A stretch of DNA of 64,000 nucleotides from Bacteroidales bacterium. GTDB taxonomy: Bacteria; Bacteroidota; Bacteroidia; Bacteroidales; WCHB1-69. Of this stretch, positions 53,852 to 62,461 are shown piece by piece; within the stretch, counting starts at the first letter, position 1, and each line of letters starts with the position of its first letter. The translations under genes and the position numbers were made by a program. The notes under the pieces were generated by a model. The model was not told the DNA's origin. It did not search any database and saw nothing but the letters and a program-made list of their open reading frames with translations. The stretch lies in contig JAFYAW010000016.1 of the NCBI GenBank assembly GCA_017540505.1, forward strand, positions 1 through 64,000. Reading direction: 5' to 3'.

Positions 53852-53904
53852 CAAAAAAAAAGCTTTCCTTAATCAAAATCAATATATGTCTTCCATCGTA
53901 TATT

Positions 53905-54366
53905 TCACAACTCCACCGCTCTCCAAAACCGTCCTGTGATATCCTCCCAGTCCTCTCCGTTTCTGCGGTAGAGCCGTTGGTTGGTGGTACGTTGTTTCAG
54001 ACTGCCCTTTTCGGGGATGTAGGGCCCTAATTTCACGAAATCGAACAACATAGGGTGGGGTGGCATCTCGTTGCGCCCGGAGTACCAGCCCGTTTTCAGA
54101 TGGTAATGTGTGCGTACATGTTCCGCCAGACACTCTACCGCCGGCACATCGCGGTCGCCGCCCATGAAGCACACGCACGTGATGTCCTCCGCATAGCGTG
54201 CCAACAGACGGTCCAGGGCGGCGGTGTCCAACTCTTCGCCGATGTCCTCGCGCAGGTGCGGACTGTGACACCCTTCGCAAAGGTTCGGACAATGTGTGAT
54301 GTTGATGGCCAACGTCACCTCATCGGGAACCTCCTGGAAAACAATGTCGTAGTTGTAGTATTTCAT
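53905..54366 (-). CDS. nrdG: Anaerobic ribonucleotide reductase activating protein
   Basis: A 153-residue radical-SAM enzyme that generates the glycyl radical on NrdD. The cluster motif CPNLCEGCHSP (CxxxCxxC, about 28-35) and the GGD region (CFMGGDRDVPAV) are present. Length is typical. It follows nrdD on the minus strand. The start codon at 54366 abuts a heptamer array that fills the gap to nrdD, so no promoter or ribosome site of usual form is visible between them. Confidence 0.92.
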   Translation of the reverse strand: MKYYNYDIVFQEVPDEVTLAINITHCPNLCEGCHSPHLREDIGEELDTAALDRLLARYAEDITCVCFMGGDRDVPAVECLAEHVRTHYHLKTGWYSGRNEMPPHPMLFDFVKLGPYIPEKGSLKQRTTNQRLYRRNGEDWEDITGRFWRAVEL

Positions 54367-54400
54367 ATTGGCTGTTGGCCTTTAGCCATTGGCTTTTGGC
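54366..54400. repeat. Heptamer array at the nrdG start (5 units)
   Basis: TATTGGC, TGTTGGC, CTTTAGC, CATTGGC, TTTTGGC; the first base is also the last base of the nrdG start codon on the other strand. Confidence 0.85.
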
Positions 54401-54421
54401 GTATGTTGAAAAATCATTTTA

Positions 54422-54470
54422 GGCCAATAGCCAACGGCTAATAGCTAATGGCAAATGGCTATTGGCTACT
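54422..54470. repeat. Heptamer array at the nrdD end (7 units)
   Basis: GGCCAAT, AGCCAAC, GGCTAAT, AGCTAAT, GGCAAAT, GGCTATT, GGCTACT; the nrdD stop codon (54466-54468, minus strand) lies in the last unit. It is complementary in type to the array at 54366-54400. Confidence 0.85.
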
Positions 54471-56559
54471 CCGTCCACTTCCCATAATACCGCTTCGACG
54501 CTTCAATCTGGCGGGCGTGTGAGAAGTTGCTGACGCGTTTCATGTAGCCGATGATGCGGGTGAGGTAGTCCACATTCTTGCTGTGGCAGTGGGGACACTC
54601 TTTCAGATAGCGTTTGTCAATATGGCCGCAGTTGTTGCACAGGGTGTTGGGAATGTTGAAGGTGAAGTAGTTGCATCCCTCTTTAGCGGCCACGCGCAGC
54701 AGTTGGCGGTACTGTTTCTGCGAGAGGTGCTCCTCCAGGTTCATGTGCAGGGCGGATCCGCCGGTGAGGTGTGTGATGTAGTTGCGTCCGTGCAGTTTGA
54801 ATTTGTCGATGATGTCCAAGGAGTCGTCCTCCACAATGTAGAAATAGCTGTTGTAGCAGTCGCGAGGCACCTCGTAACCATCCTCCTTGTCCCATTTGGC
54901 ATGTTTCACACCCACATTCTCGGCTGGAATCATCTCACAGTTGAAGAGCAGGCCCTTCTTGCTGTATTTCTTGTTGTATTTTTCAATGAGGCCCAAGATG
55001 CCCTCCACGAACTTCTGGTACTCATTGTTGTCGTTGATGGGGATGCCCATGAACTCGGCAGCCTCCACCAGACCGTTGATACCGATGGTGAGGTATTGGC
55101 GGTTGATGGCGATGAAGCCGGCATCGAACAGCGGCAGCATGCCTTTTTCCAACAAATATTTGAGGTTTTCATTGTATGACATCTGCACCTTGTGGGTCAG
55201 GTCGATGATATCTTCCAGATATTGCAGGTAAGGTTTGTCCAGACGGTGTGCCTCTTGGATGCAGCGGTTGAGGTTGATGGTGAGCACGCTCTTGGATCCG
55301 GTGGACACGCCGCCAGCGCCAAGGGTGTAGCTGAAACCGTTGTCCTTGATCTCGTTACGCAGACGGCAGCAGCTGCTCAACGAGTCGGCGTTGTCGCTCA
55401 CGTAGGTGAAGAAGGAGTGTCCTTCGGCATACATCTCCGCAGTGAAGTCGGCGTACTCCTTATCTTTGATGTCGCCGTTCTCGGAGAGCAGGGCCATGGT
55501 TTCCACAGGGAAGGTGAGCACGGCGCGGGTGCGCTCCTGGTTGAACCAGCGCATAAAGCGTTTCTGAAGCCAGCTGACGGACTCCCAGTGGGGTTGGCTG
55601 CCGTCGGGGAAGCGGAATTCGCCGAAGAGACTCTTGAAATAGTATTTGTCGTAGTAGGATATGTTCCAGAATACGGACTGGAAGTTGCGGGCACCCGTGG
55701 GCTGGTTGATGGAATAGACCACTTGCTGGAAGCAGTCAGTGATCATCTTGTCGATGGTGCGCTGCTTGGTGGAGAGATCCACCACCTTGTCAGGGTTCTT
55801 GTAGTAGTCGGGGCCGTATTCCTGTTCGATGAAGTAGTTAAGATACATCAGGAACTCGGGGGTGGCGCAGGCGCCGCTCAGCATGCTGGAGACCATGAAG
55901 ACCATGTTGATGAAGCCGCCGCAGAATGATTTCAGGTTCGTGGGCTTGGTGGCGTTGCCGCCGATGCTCTGGGTACCGCTGAGCAGCCACGGGTACATGG
56001 TGATGCTGGCGCAGTAGTTGGCGATGCTCGTCTCGTCGTTCTTGTAGATGAAATGATGGTTGAGGAGGTTCAGGTATTTGTCGGACACCTCTTTGCCGAA
56101 CATCTCCTTGATGCGGTCGCACAGCATGCGGCGGTTGAGGCGGATGAAGCTCGACTTGGGCAGCTCGCCGATGAGCGTGGCGATGTTCTTCTTCTCCACG
56201 TTGGCGTTGGCGTCGTATTTGCTGCCGGTGGCGGCGTTCTTGGCGTTGCAGTAGTTGATGAGGAAGTCAAGTTTGTCCTTCACCTCGCGGTCTTCATAGT
56301 GTTTCTGGCGGTAAAGGATGTATGATTTGGCCACTTCATAGTAGCGCTCGGCCATCAGGGATTTCTCCACCTGATTCTGGATCTCCTCCACGGAGATGCC
56401 GTCATGGATGGAAAGGCGGCCCAGGATGTTGGTCATGATTTCCTGCGTGGGGAAGGAGTCCACCGACACGAACGCCTTGGTGATGGCGCTGCGGATCTTC
56501 TCCATGGAAAACGGCTCTCTCTTGCCGTTGCGTTTGATAATGTAAGTGGTTTCAATCAT
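54466..56559 (-). CDS. nrdD: Anaerobic (class III) ribonucleoside-triphosphate reductase
   Basis: A 697-residue glycyl-radical enzyme that makes deoxyribonucleotides without oxygen and without B12. An ATP-cone (about 1-95, IIKRNGKREPFSMEKIRSAI) precedes the barrel. CSSCCRLRNE-like cysteines (LSSCCRLRNEI) lie in the active-site region; the C-terminal zinc site is CNNCGHIDKRYLKECPHC, and TRIIGYMKRVSNFSHARQ holds the glycyl radical Gly near residue 676. Full length. Expression is predicted to be under a cobalamin riboswitch (56655-56817). nrdG is downstream. Confidence 0.95.
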   Translation of the reverse strand: MIETTYIIKRNGKREPFSMEKIRSAITKAFVSVDSFPTQEIMTNILGRLSIHDGISVEEIQNQVEKSLMAERYYEVAKSYILYRQKHYEDREVKDKLDFLINYCNAKNAATGSKYDANANVEKKNIATLIGELPKSSFIRLNRRMLCDRIKEMFGKEVSDKYLNLLNHHFIYKNDETSIANYCASITMYPWLLSGTQSIGGNATKPTNLKSFCGGFINMVFMVSSMLSGACATPEFLMYLNYFIEQEYGPDYYKNPDKVVDLSTKQRTIDKMITDCFQQVVYSINQPTGARNFQSVFWNISYYDKYYFKSLFGEFRFPDGSQPHWESVSWLQKRFMRWFNQERTRAVLTFPVETMALLSENGDIKDKEYADFTAEMYAEGHSFFTYVSDNADSLSSCCRLRNEIKDNGFSYTLGAGGVSTGSKSVLTINLNRCIQEAHRLDKPYLQYLEDIIDLTHKVQMSYNENLKYLLEKGMLPLFDAGFIAINRQYLTIGINGLVEAAEFMGIPINDNNEYQKFVEGILGLIEKYNKKYSKKGLLFNCEMIPAENVGVKHAKWDKEDGYEVPRDCYNSYFYIVEDDSLDIIDKFKLHGRNYITHLTGGSALHMNLEEHLSQKQYRQLLRVAAKEGCNYFTFNIPNTLCNNCGHIDKRYLKECPHCHSKNVDYLTRIIGYMKRVSNFSHARQIEASKRYYGKWTE

Positions 56560-56654
56560 AGGTTTGGTTTGTGTTAAGTTGTTATTTGGGCAACTTACCG
56601 GAATAGAATGGTCCTTGCGGACAGGTGCGCTTTTATCCCGAAAGCTACGTTTTG

Positions 56655-56817
56655 TCAGATACAGGCAGGTCTTCTGGCTCGTCCCACTTTCCGGCGTCTT
56701 CCCAACAACGGATTATTGTCAGTGACGTTGGTGCCAGAAAGCTGTAAGGGGCTGACAGCTACGGGAATAGCTCCTGATTTTCACAGGATTCCCTTTTGAT
56801 CCTTTCGGAACCTGAAT
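56655..56817 (-). ncRNA. Cobalamin riboswitch upstream of nrdDG
   Basis: Minus-strand leader with the conserved cobalamin aptamer parts in order: GGTTCCGAAAGGATCAAAAG, GGGAATCCTGTGAAAATCAG, GGAGCTATTCCCGTAGCTGT, and at the 3' side GACGAGCCAGAAGACCTGCC (the B12-box equivalent). It starts about 8 nt after the -7 box and ends about 95 nt before the nrdD ATG. Adenosylcobalamin binding would be expected to turn nrdDG off. The expression platform is not resolved; the segment 56560-56654 can form a further hairpin but no clear terminator. Confidence 0.9.
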
Positions 56818-56824
56818 CCGGTTG

Positions 56825-56832
56825 CAAAAGTA
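56825..56832 (-). promoter_or_regulatory. -7 box TACTTTTG for the riboswitch-nrdDG transcript
   Basis: Minus-strand TAnnTTTG; leads to a leader of about 260 nt. The bases 56833-57019 up to the hflX stop hold nothing else I can identify. Confidence 0.65.
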
Positions 56833-57019
56833 CATTTTTAGAGGCGATTTTTAGAAAAAAACGCTTTAAATTTTATACACATTGGAAACCATTTTAAGAT
56901 AAGGGGTTGCGGCGAACCGGGGTCAAATTGTTAATAAGTCGGGAGTGGAGATGAATTCTTCTTTTCAGATGAATGAACCCTCTCCATGCCCCGTTAACCC
57001 GAAGGTAAGATTTGGAATA

Positions 57020-58210
57020 TCAATACAAAAAATTATTGTATGGGTAAATCTGGATGTGCAGTTTCTTGATTTCCTCGTAGAGCATGTCTTTCATCTCGTT
57101 CACATTCTCTTTAGTCTTGGCGGAGATGAAGAAGGTCTTGGTGGTGGCTTTGGCCATCCAGGTGGCCTTCAACTCCTCCAAGGTGATGTTCTCCTTGCCT
57201 TTCGGAGTGAGGTCCTCAGGGTCTTTCTCCACCCAGGTGTACTGGTCTATCTTGTTGAATAGGAGGATGGAAGGCTTGCCGCCCGCCCCGATGTCGGCCA
57301 AGGTCTGGTTCACCACGGCGATCTGCTCCTCGAAATCGGGATGGCTGATGTCCACCACGTGAATCAGAAGGTCGGTCTCGCGGATCTCATCCAGCGTGGA
57401 CTTGAACGACTCCACCAAGCCGTGTGGGAGCTTGCGGATGAAGCCCACCGTGTCGGAGAGCAGGAAGGGCAGGTTGCCGAAGACGACCTTGCGCACGGTG
57501 GTGTCCAAGGTGGCGAAGAGCTTGTTTTCGGCAAACACGTCGGCATTGCTCAACATGTTCATGATGGTGGATTTGCCCACGTTGGTGTAGCCCACGAGCG
57601 CCACGCGCACGAACTTGTCGCGATGGCTGCGCTGGGTGGCTTTCTGCCGGTCGATGTCACGGAGTTTGCTCTCTAACAGGGAGATGCGGTTGCGGATGAT
57701 ACGCCGGTCGGTTTCAATCTCCTTCTCGCCGGGACCTCTCATGCCGATACCGCCGCGCTGCTTCTCCAGGTGTGTCCACATGCCCGTCAGGCGCGGCAGC
57801 AGGTACTTGTACTGCGCCAGCTCCACCTGCACCTTAGCATGGGCCGTCTGAGCCCGCTTGGCGAAGATGTCGAGGATGAGGTGCGTGCGGTCCATGACCT
57901 TGCAGCCCAATACGCCCTCGATGTTGCGCTGCTGGGAAGGGGTCAGTTCGTCGTCCACCACCACCATCCCGATGTCGTTCGCGTGCACGTATTCGGCCAC
58001 CTCCTTGATTTTGCCGGAGCCGAGGTAGGTGCGCGGGTCCGGATAAGGCAGGTTCTGCACGAACATGCGGACGGCAGTGCCGCCGGCGGTGTCTAACAGG
58101 AAGGCCAGCTCGTCGAGGAATTCGCGGGTCTTCTCTTCGGTGACGGCAGGGGTGGAGGCGGCCAGCAGGACGGCTCGCTCAAGCGGGGTTTCGGACAGGG
58201 GTTTGGACAT
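57020..58210 (-). CDS. hflX: Ribosome-associated GTPase HflX
   Basis: A 396-residue GTPase that binds the 50S subunit and rescues stalled ribosomes. The N-terminal HflX domain (about 1-195) has YPDPRTYLGSGKIKE, DRTHLILDIFAKRAQT and RGGIGMRGPGEKEIETDRR; the G domain (about 200-365) has GYTNVGKSTIMN (G1), DTVGFIRKLPHG (G3) and LLFNKIDQY (G4). Length is normal. Divergent from the DciA-like gene with separate promoters 13 bp apart. Confidence 0.94.
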   Translation of the reverse strand: MSKPLSETPLERAVLLAASTPAVTEEKTREFLDELAFLLDTAGGTAVRMFVQNLPYPDPRTYLGSGKIKEVAEYVHANDIGMVVVDDELTPSQQRNIEGVLGCKVMDRTHLILDIFAKRAQTAHAKVQVELAQYKYLLPRLTGMWTHLEKQRGGIGMRGPGEKEIETDRRIIRNRISLLESKLRDIDRQKATQRSHRDKFVRVALVGYTNVGKSTIMNMLSNADVFAENKLFATLDTTVRKVVFGNLPFLLSDTVGFIRKLPHGLVESFKSTLDEIRETDLLIHVVDISHPDFEEQIAVVNQTLADIGAGGKPSILLFNKIDQYTWVEKDPEDLTPKGKENITLEELKATWMAKATTKTFFISAKTKENVNEMKDMLYEEIKKLHIQIYPYNNFLY

Positions 58211-58259
58211 AGATTATGGGGTTGGTGGGACAACGGATGCCCTTGTTTATACGAAAACG

Positions 58260-58267
58260 CAAAAGTA
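58260..58267 (-). promoter_or_regulatory. -7 box TACTTTTG for hflX
   Basis: Minus-strand TAnnTTTG, 49 nt upstream of the hflX start. Confidence 0.6.
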
Positions 58268-58280
58268 CGGAAAATATCCG

Positions 58281-58288
58281 TATCTTTG
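58281..58288 (+). promoter_or_regulatory. -7 box TATCTTTG for the DciA-like gene
   Basis: TAnnTTTG, 23 nt before the ATG at 58312; fixes that start over the earlier in-frame codon at 58216. Confidence 0.7.
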
Positions 58289-58311
58289 CCGCTGAAAAAA
58301 CAATCCTAATT

Positions 58312-58602
58312 ATGCACAAAGCCGAAACCCATACGCTGAAAGACTTGATCCATGATTTTGTCAACAAAAACGGCAAACAGAAGCTGTATGCCGAGCGGAC
58401 CGTCATGGACCGTTGGCCGGAGTATGTGGGTGAGATGTGCGCGGCGCAGTCGCAATGCATCTCCATACGCAACGGAGTCCTGAAGGTGAAAGTCCCAAAC
58501 GCCGCCCTCCGTTTCGAGCTGAACGGGCGGAAGTCCATGATTATCGAGCGCATCAATGCGGACTATACGATTCCCGTCATTCAGAACATAATGTTCTTTT
58601 AG
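58312..58602 (+). CDS. DUF721 / DciA-like protein
   Basis: A 96-residue protein of the DUF721 family, which includes DciA, the ancestral loader of the replicative helicase DnaB. LKDLIHDFVNKNGKQKLYAE leads to the conserved VMDRWPEYVGEM and then ISIRNGVLKVKVPNAALRFE and LNGRKSMIIERIN, the KH-like fold of the family. It is the short Bacteroidota form. The role in helicase loading is inferred from the family. Its last 26 bp overlap the convergent aroE. Confidence 0.85.
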   Translation: MHKAETHTLKDLIHDFVNKNGKQKLYAERTVMDRWPEYVGEMCAAQSQCISIRNGVLKVKVPNAALRFELNGRKSMIIERINADYTIPVIQNIMFF

Positions 58603-59338
58603 GCTGGTTCCAGATTCTCCAGGCGGCTTCGGCCTGCAGGCGCAGCATCCGCATGCCGTTCTGTGTGCGGGCCCCACGCATATTTCCTTCCCGAAGGAAA
58701 CCGGTCTCCTCCGGATTGTAAATCAGATCATACAGGAAATGCTTGTCTGTCAGTGCCGAATAGGGCAGATTGGGTTTCTCGTGGATGTTCGGGAACATCC
58801 CGACGGGGGTACAATTTACAATCAGCTGGTGTTCTCTTATGAGGTCGGGGGTGAGCTGTCCGTAGGAGAATTGGTTTGCGTCCGGATGGCGCGAAACCAG
58901 GAGGCACTCCACGTCCAGTTGCCGGAGGACGAACGTTACGGCCGCCGTCGCGCCGCCGGTGCCCAGTATCAGGGCTCGGGAGGGTAGGGGCGCGCCGGCC
59001 AACGAAAGCCGGAAACCTTCCGCATCCGTGTTGAAGCCGACTAAGCGAGGACCTTGGCCGTCGCGCAGCACGCGCACGGTGTTCACCGCCCCGATTTGCT
59101 CCGCTTCGGGGTCCAGTTCGTCCAAAAAGGGCAGGATTACTTTTTTATAGGGTATGGTCACATTGAATCCCTGCAGGTCGGGATGCTGGAGGACAAACGT
59201 CCGTAAAAGGTCTATGGAGGCCAACTCAAAGTTGTCATAACGGCAGTCGGGACGGTTCTCCGCCGCAAACTTCTGCTGGAAAAAGGTTTGGGAGAAGCTG
59301 TGCCCTAACGTCTTGCCGATCAGTCCGTACTGTCTCAT
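58577..59338 (-). CDS. aroE: Shikimate dehydrogenase
   Basis: A 253-residue NADPH-dependent enzyme of aromatic amino acid synthesis that reduces 3-dehydroshikimate. YGLIGKTLGHSFSQTFF binds shikimate (Ser pair), GFNVTIPYKK carries the catalytic Lys (near 65), GFNTDAEGF the Asp and Gln-type contacts, and LILGTGGATAAVTFVL the NADP Rossmann loop. Length is slightly short but complete. Start overlaps the stop of the upstream DedA gene by ATGA, and the 3' end overlaps the DciA-like gene. Confidence 0.93.
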   Translation of the reverse strand: MRQYGLIGKTLGHSFSQTFFQQKFAAENRPDCRYDNFELASIDLLRTFVLQHPDLQGFNVTIPYKKVILPFLDELDPEAEQIGAVNTVRVLRDGQGPRLVGFNTDAEGFRLSLAGAPLPSRALILGTGGATAAVTFVLRQLDVECLLVSRHPDANQFSYGQLTPDLIREHQLIVNCTPVGMFPNIHEKPNLPYSALTDKHFLYDLIYNPEETGFLREGNMRGARTQNGMRMLRLQAEAAWRIWNQPKRTLCSE

Positions 59339-60123
59339 TGGTCAGCGGCGGGCTCTGACGGGGTTTCCGGCGAGGCTTTCGGAGCGCGGGAGGCTTTCAC
59401 ACCCTTGTAAACCAGATAGCAGACAAAGAGGATGCAAAGTCCCCACAGCACAATCTTCAGTTCGTCGTTGTATTTTTCAATCAGGTCCTGCTGGCCGTGG
59501 GCGAAGTAGCCTAACAGCGCCAAAATCGTGTTCCAGAGGGAGGCGCCGATGGTCGTGAAGAGGACGAACACGCCGAGATTCATCTTGGCGAGGCCCGCGG
59601 GAATGGAGATCAGCTGCCGGATGGCCGGAATCAGCCGTCCGATGAGGGTGGAGCTCTTGCCGTTGTCGATGAAATATTTTTCAGCCTTCTTTATCTTTTC
59701 GCTGTTGAGCAATAGAAGATGTCCCACCTTGCTGTCGGCGAACCAGTAGATGATGGGGCGGCCCAGGATCATGGACAGGAAGTAGTTGATGAGTGCGCCG
59801 ATGAGTGCCCCCAAGGTGGCGAACAGGATGACGAAGATCATATTCACAATCTTGGAGTCCGTTTTGTAGAGCGCGGGGTTGTCGTTGTTGCAGGCCTGGT
59901 AGGCGGCCGGCGGCACGATGACCTCGGACGGGAACGGGATGAAGGAGCTCTCAACGGCCATCAGCAGCGTCACGGTGCCGTAGTTCAGGTGGCTGTTGTA
60001 CCAGGAGACGACACGTCCGGTCAGGGATGCGTCGCGTTTGGCGGGTATTGTGTCCGCAGGGCTTTGGGCATGTGCGGAAAAAAGGAGCGTGCAAAGCAGC
60101 AGAATGGTTGAAAATTTCTTCAT
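59335..60123 (-). CDS. DedA-family membrane protein (VTT domain)
   Basis: A 262-residue membrane protein of the DedA/VTT family, lipid scramblase or undecaprenyl-phosphate flippase-like proteins. A signal-like segment (about 3-19, LLLCTLLFSAHAQ) precedes ESSFIPFPSEVIVPPAAY, a strong DedA motif; FLSMILGRPIIYWF, GRLIPAIRQLISIPAGLAKM (the conserved GRxxPxxR) and ALLGYFAHGQQ follow, with five or six hydrophobic helices. The C-terminal tail is Pro/Ala-rich. Second gene of the TPR-DedA-aroE transcript. Confidence 0.88.
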   Translation of the reverse strand: MKKFSTILLLCTLLFSAHAQSPADTIPAKRDASLTGRVVSWYNSHLNYGTVTLLMAVESSFIPFPSEVIVPPAAYQACNNDNPALYKTDSKIVNMIFVILFATLGALIGALINYFLSMILGRPIIYWFADSKVGHLLLLNSEKIKKAEKYFIDNGKSSTLIGRLIPAIRQLISIPAGLAKMNLGVFVLFTTIGASLWNTILALLGYFAHGQQDLIEKYNDELKIVLWGLCILFVCYLVYKGVKASRAPKASPETPSEPAADQ

Positions 60124-60132
60124 ACGATGGGA

Positions 60133-61575
60133 TTAGTTTAATGAATCCGTAATGGGTGAATCTTCAATGTCGTAGATGTCAAGCAGCTCGGCCACCTCGG
60201 GGATTTTGTCCAAATCGTCGTCAATCTCCAAGAAGTCCAGCTGGAGACGGGTGGGGTCGCACTGCAGGGCATATTCCAAGTAGCGGCACCCCTCGGTGAC
60301 CATACCCTTGCGGATGTAGATGGCGGCGATGAAATAGTGGACGCTGGGACGGAAGTCGGGATTGCCCAGATAATCGCTGCAGATATCGATGATTGGGTCG
60401 TACATCTCCGTCCGGATGGCGTAGCCCGCCAAGAAAAAGAGAACGTAGAGAATCGGCGGATCCTCCTTGTGGAGAGCCATAAAGCAGAGATTGCGAATCT
60501 CCTGCTCATCTTTTTCGGGGTTTAACAGATCAATCAGGGAGAGGATGGATTCGATGTCGCCGGGATCCCGCTGGAGGTTGTTGCGGAGATATTCCCGCGC
60601 CTTGTCGAACTGGCCCTGGGATTTGAAAATGCCCACAATGTCATGGAGGACAAACGGGTATGTCGGGTCGGTCGGATCCGCTTTGGCAAGATGCTTCAAG
60701 GCGTTGTCGTAATCGTAGAGTTTGATGTAGCATCGCCCGGTCTGGGCATGGAAGGTGAACAAGTCACTCAACTTGTTGGCCGTCTGGAAATTGGTGATGG
60801 CTTCCTTGTACTTGCCCATGGCATATTGGGCTTCGGCGAGGTTGACGTACGCAAAAACGTCGTCCGGACTGAGAGAGGTCTGGAACTCGAACGCTTCGGC
60901 GGCGTTCTCGAACTGCTCGGCCCTCATGCAGGCCACGCCGAGACCGCTCCAGAGCGTCACCTCCATCGGCATTTCCTCCAAAAGAAGCCGGAAAAACGAG
61001 ACCATATCCTCGATTTGCGCATGATGGCCCGGAAAGAGTTCCTCATCAATGAGCGGATAGAGGTGGAAGAAGCTTTCGGGGTCCAGCTGGTAGGCTCGGA
61101 TGGCGTGTGGGACGGCCTTTTGCAGTTCCTTCCGGACAACGAATTCGTAGGCCAGCAGCAGGCGCACCTCCGGCAGCACATCGTCAATGGAGATGGCCTT
61201 CTCCAACAGGCCGATAACATCGATGCTCTTGCCGTTAATCAGGGCACTAAGCACACGCTGGTAGTAGGTGTCTGGAATCGGCTCGAAATGGGATTCTATA
61301 TAGTCCAGCTCCCGCTCCTCCGAATCAAACTCCTGCTTGAGATGATAGTAATGAGCCAGATAAATCCGAAAATAGGGGTCGTTGGGATATTGGGTGACGG
61401 CTTGCCGGATAGCCTTCTGGGCGTAGGGGAGTTGCTCCTGATTCAACAGCGATCGGATGACATCCTCCAAGTCGTCCATGTCCAAATATATGGGCTGGTC
61501 CTTGTCAACGGCAGTCATAAACCGTTCCACCAATTTGTCCAATTGTGTCTCTTCCCTGTCGTCGAATTCGTCCAT
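60133..61575 (-). CDS. TPR-repeat protein
   Basis: A 480-residue protein made of tetratricopeptide repeats, with no signal peptide and a strongly acidic composition. Repeat units are seen at about 65-100 (LPYAQKAIRQAVTQYPNDPY), 205-300 (AFEFQTSLSPDDVFAYVNLA, YKEAITNFQTANKLSDLFTF), 300-380 and 395-460. Such proteins are protein-binding scaffolds; the partner is not known. It is the first gene of an operon with the DedA gene (9-nt gap) and aroE, and divergent from the DRTGG module. Confidence 0.85.
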   Translation of the reverse strand: MDEFDDREETQLDKLVERFMTAVDKDQPIYLDMDDLEDVIRSLLNQEQLPYAQKAIRQAVTQYPNDPYFRIYLAHYYHLKQEFDSEERELDYIESHFEPIPDTYYQRVLSALINGKSIDVIGLLEKAISIDDVLPEVRLLLAYEFVVRKELQKAVPHAIRAYQLDPESFFHLYPLIDEELFPGHHAQIEDMVSFFRLLLEEMPMEVTLWSGLGVACMRAEQFENAAEAFEFQTSLSPDDVFAYVNLAEAQYAMGKYKEAITNFQTANKLSDLFTFHAQTGRCYIKLYDYDNALKHLAKADPTDPTYPFVLHDIVGIFKSQGQFDKAREYLRNNLQRDPGDIESILSLIDLLNPEKDEQEIRNLCFMALHKEDPPILYVLFFLAGYAIRTEMYDPIIDICSDYLGNPDFRPSVHYFIAAIYIRKGMVTEGCRYLEYALQCDPTRLQLDFLEIDDDLDKIPEVAELLDIYDIEDSPITDSLN

Positions 61576-61600
61576 ACTTTGTCTATAATTTTTGGGGCGG

Positions 61601-61608
61601 CAAAGATA
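61601..61608 (-). promoter_or_regulatory. -7 box TATCTTTG for the TPR-DedA-aroE operon
   Basis: Minus-strand TAnnTTTG, 25 nt upstream of the start at 61575. Confidence 0.7.
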
Positions 61609-61620
61609 CGATTTAATTTG

Positions 61621-61628
61621 TATATTTG
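61621..61628 (+). promoter_or_regulatory. -7 box TATATTTG for the DRTGG module
   Basis: TAnnTTTG, 40 nt before the ATG at 61669; only 12 bp from the divergent box. Confidence 0.65.
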
Positions 61629-61668
61629 CCGCTCAAATTGTTTAACCGTTTTTAATATAAAAAGCAAA

Positions 61669-62016
61669 ATGACTATCGAGGAAATTTCAACATTAGTACA
61701 GGGAGAGTTTGTATGCGGAGAAGCGTATAAAAACCGCGAGGTGGCCAAGGTGTTCGCCTCCGACCTGATGAGTGACGTACTCACCATCAAGGACACGGAA
61801 GGCCTGCTGCTGCTCACCGGATTATGCAATCTCCAGTCGATACGCACGTGCGAGATGTCGGACATCCAGTTGATGCTGGTGGTCCGCGGCAAGGTGGTAA
61901 CCGACGAGATGATCGAGCTGGCGGAGGATAACGACATGGTCATCGTCAGGACCGCTTTCTCCCTGTACAAAACCGCCGGCATACTCTATGGGGCCGGAAT
62001 ACCCGCAATTTATTAA
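61669..62016 (+). CDS. DRTGG-domain protein
   Basis: A 115-residue protein of the DRTGG fold, small alpha/beta domains seen in phosphotransacetylases and in stand-alone form beside hydrogenase-like genes. MTIEEISTLVQGEFVCGEAY, KVFASDLMSDVLTI and the C-terminal LAEDNDMVIVRTAFSLYKTA are typical; the DRTGG sequence itself is not conserved, as often in stand-alone members. The start at 61669 is set by the promoter. The gene is 16 nt before the RsbW-like gene. Confidence 0.8.
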   Translation: MTIEEISTLVQGEFVCGEAYKNREVAKVFASDLMSDVLTIKDTEGLLLLTGLCNLQSIRTCEMSDIQLMLVVRGKVVTDEMIELAEDNDMVIVRTAFSLYKTAGILYGAGIPAIY

Positions 62017-62032
62017 CCAAACCATTGTCAGT

Positions 62033-62449
62033 ATGGATTTTACCTACCATGTAGAAGGAGGTGACTTCACCAACGCCGGTTCCACCTCCAGCGAAGTCAA
62101 AAGAATGCTCAAGAAACTCGGCGTAAGTCCTGACATCGTGAAGAAGACGGTGGTGGCCCTGTATGAAGCGGAGGTGAACATCGTGGCCCACGCCTACCGG
62201 GGTGACATCAACGTTGACCTGGAGGAGGACAAGGTGCGCATCGTGCTCGCCGACGAGGGTCCCGGCATCCCCAATATTGAGTGGGCCATGCAGAAGGGCA
62301 ACTCCACGGCCTCGCAGAAGGTGCGTGAGATGGGTTTCGGCGCTGGCATGGGCCTCCCCAACATCCAGAACAACTCCGACGAACTGAAAATCAATTCTGT
62401 GGTGGGACAAGGTACCACCATCGAGTTTGTCAACTATTTTAATAAATAA
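62033..62449 (+). CDS. RsbW/anti-sigma-like GHKL ATPase
   Basis: A 138-residue single-domain GHKL ATPase. The N box ALYEAEVNIVAHA, G1 box LADEGPGIPNIEW and G2 box GFGAGMGLPNIQNN are all present, as in anti-sigma factors/serine kinases of the RsbW/SpoIIAB type. No histidine phosphorylation domain and no sensor domain are attached. No sigma factor or anti-anti-sigma gene is adjacent; the neighbours are a DRTGG protein and an iron-sulfur hydrogenase-like protein, a gene trio known from anaerobes. A start at 61988 in the same frame lies within the upstream gene and is less likely. Confidence 0.85.
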   Translation: MDFTYHVEGGDFTNAGSTSSEVKRMLKKLGVSPDIVKKTVVALYEAEVNIVAHAYRGDINVDLEEDKVRIVLADEGPGIPNIEWAMQKGNSTASQKVREMGFGAGMGLPNIQNNSDELKINSVVGQGTTIEFVNYFNK

Positions 62450-62461
62450 TATTGTAATACT

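Noticed and set aside
60643..61668. Long plus-strand extension upstream of the DRTGG gene
   Set aside because: It is antisense to the TPR gene and upstream of the promoter at 61621-61628.
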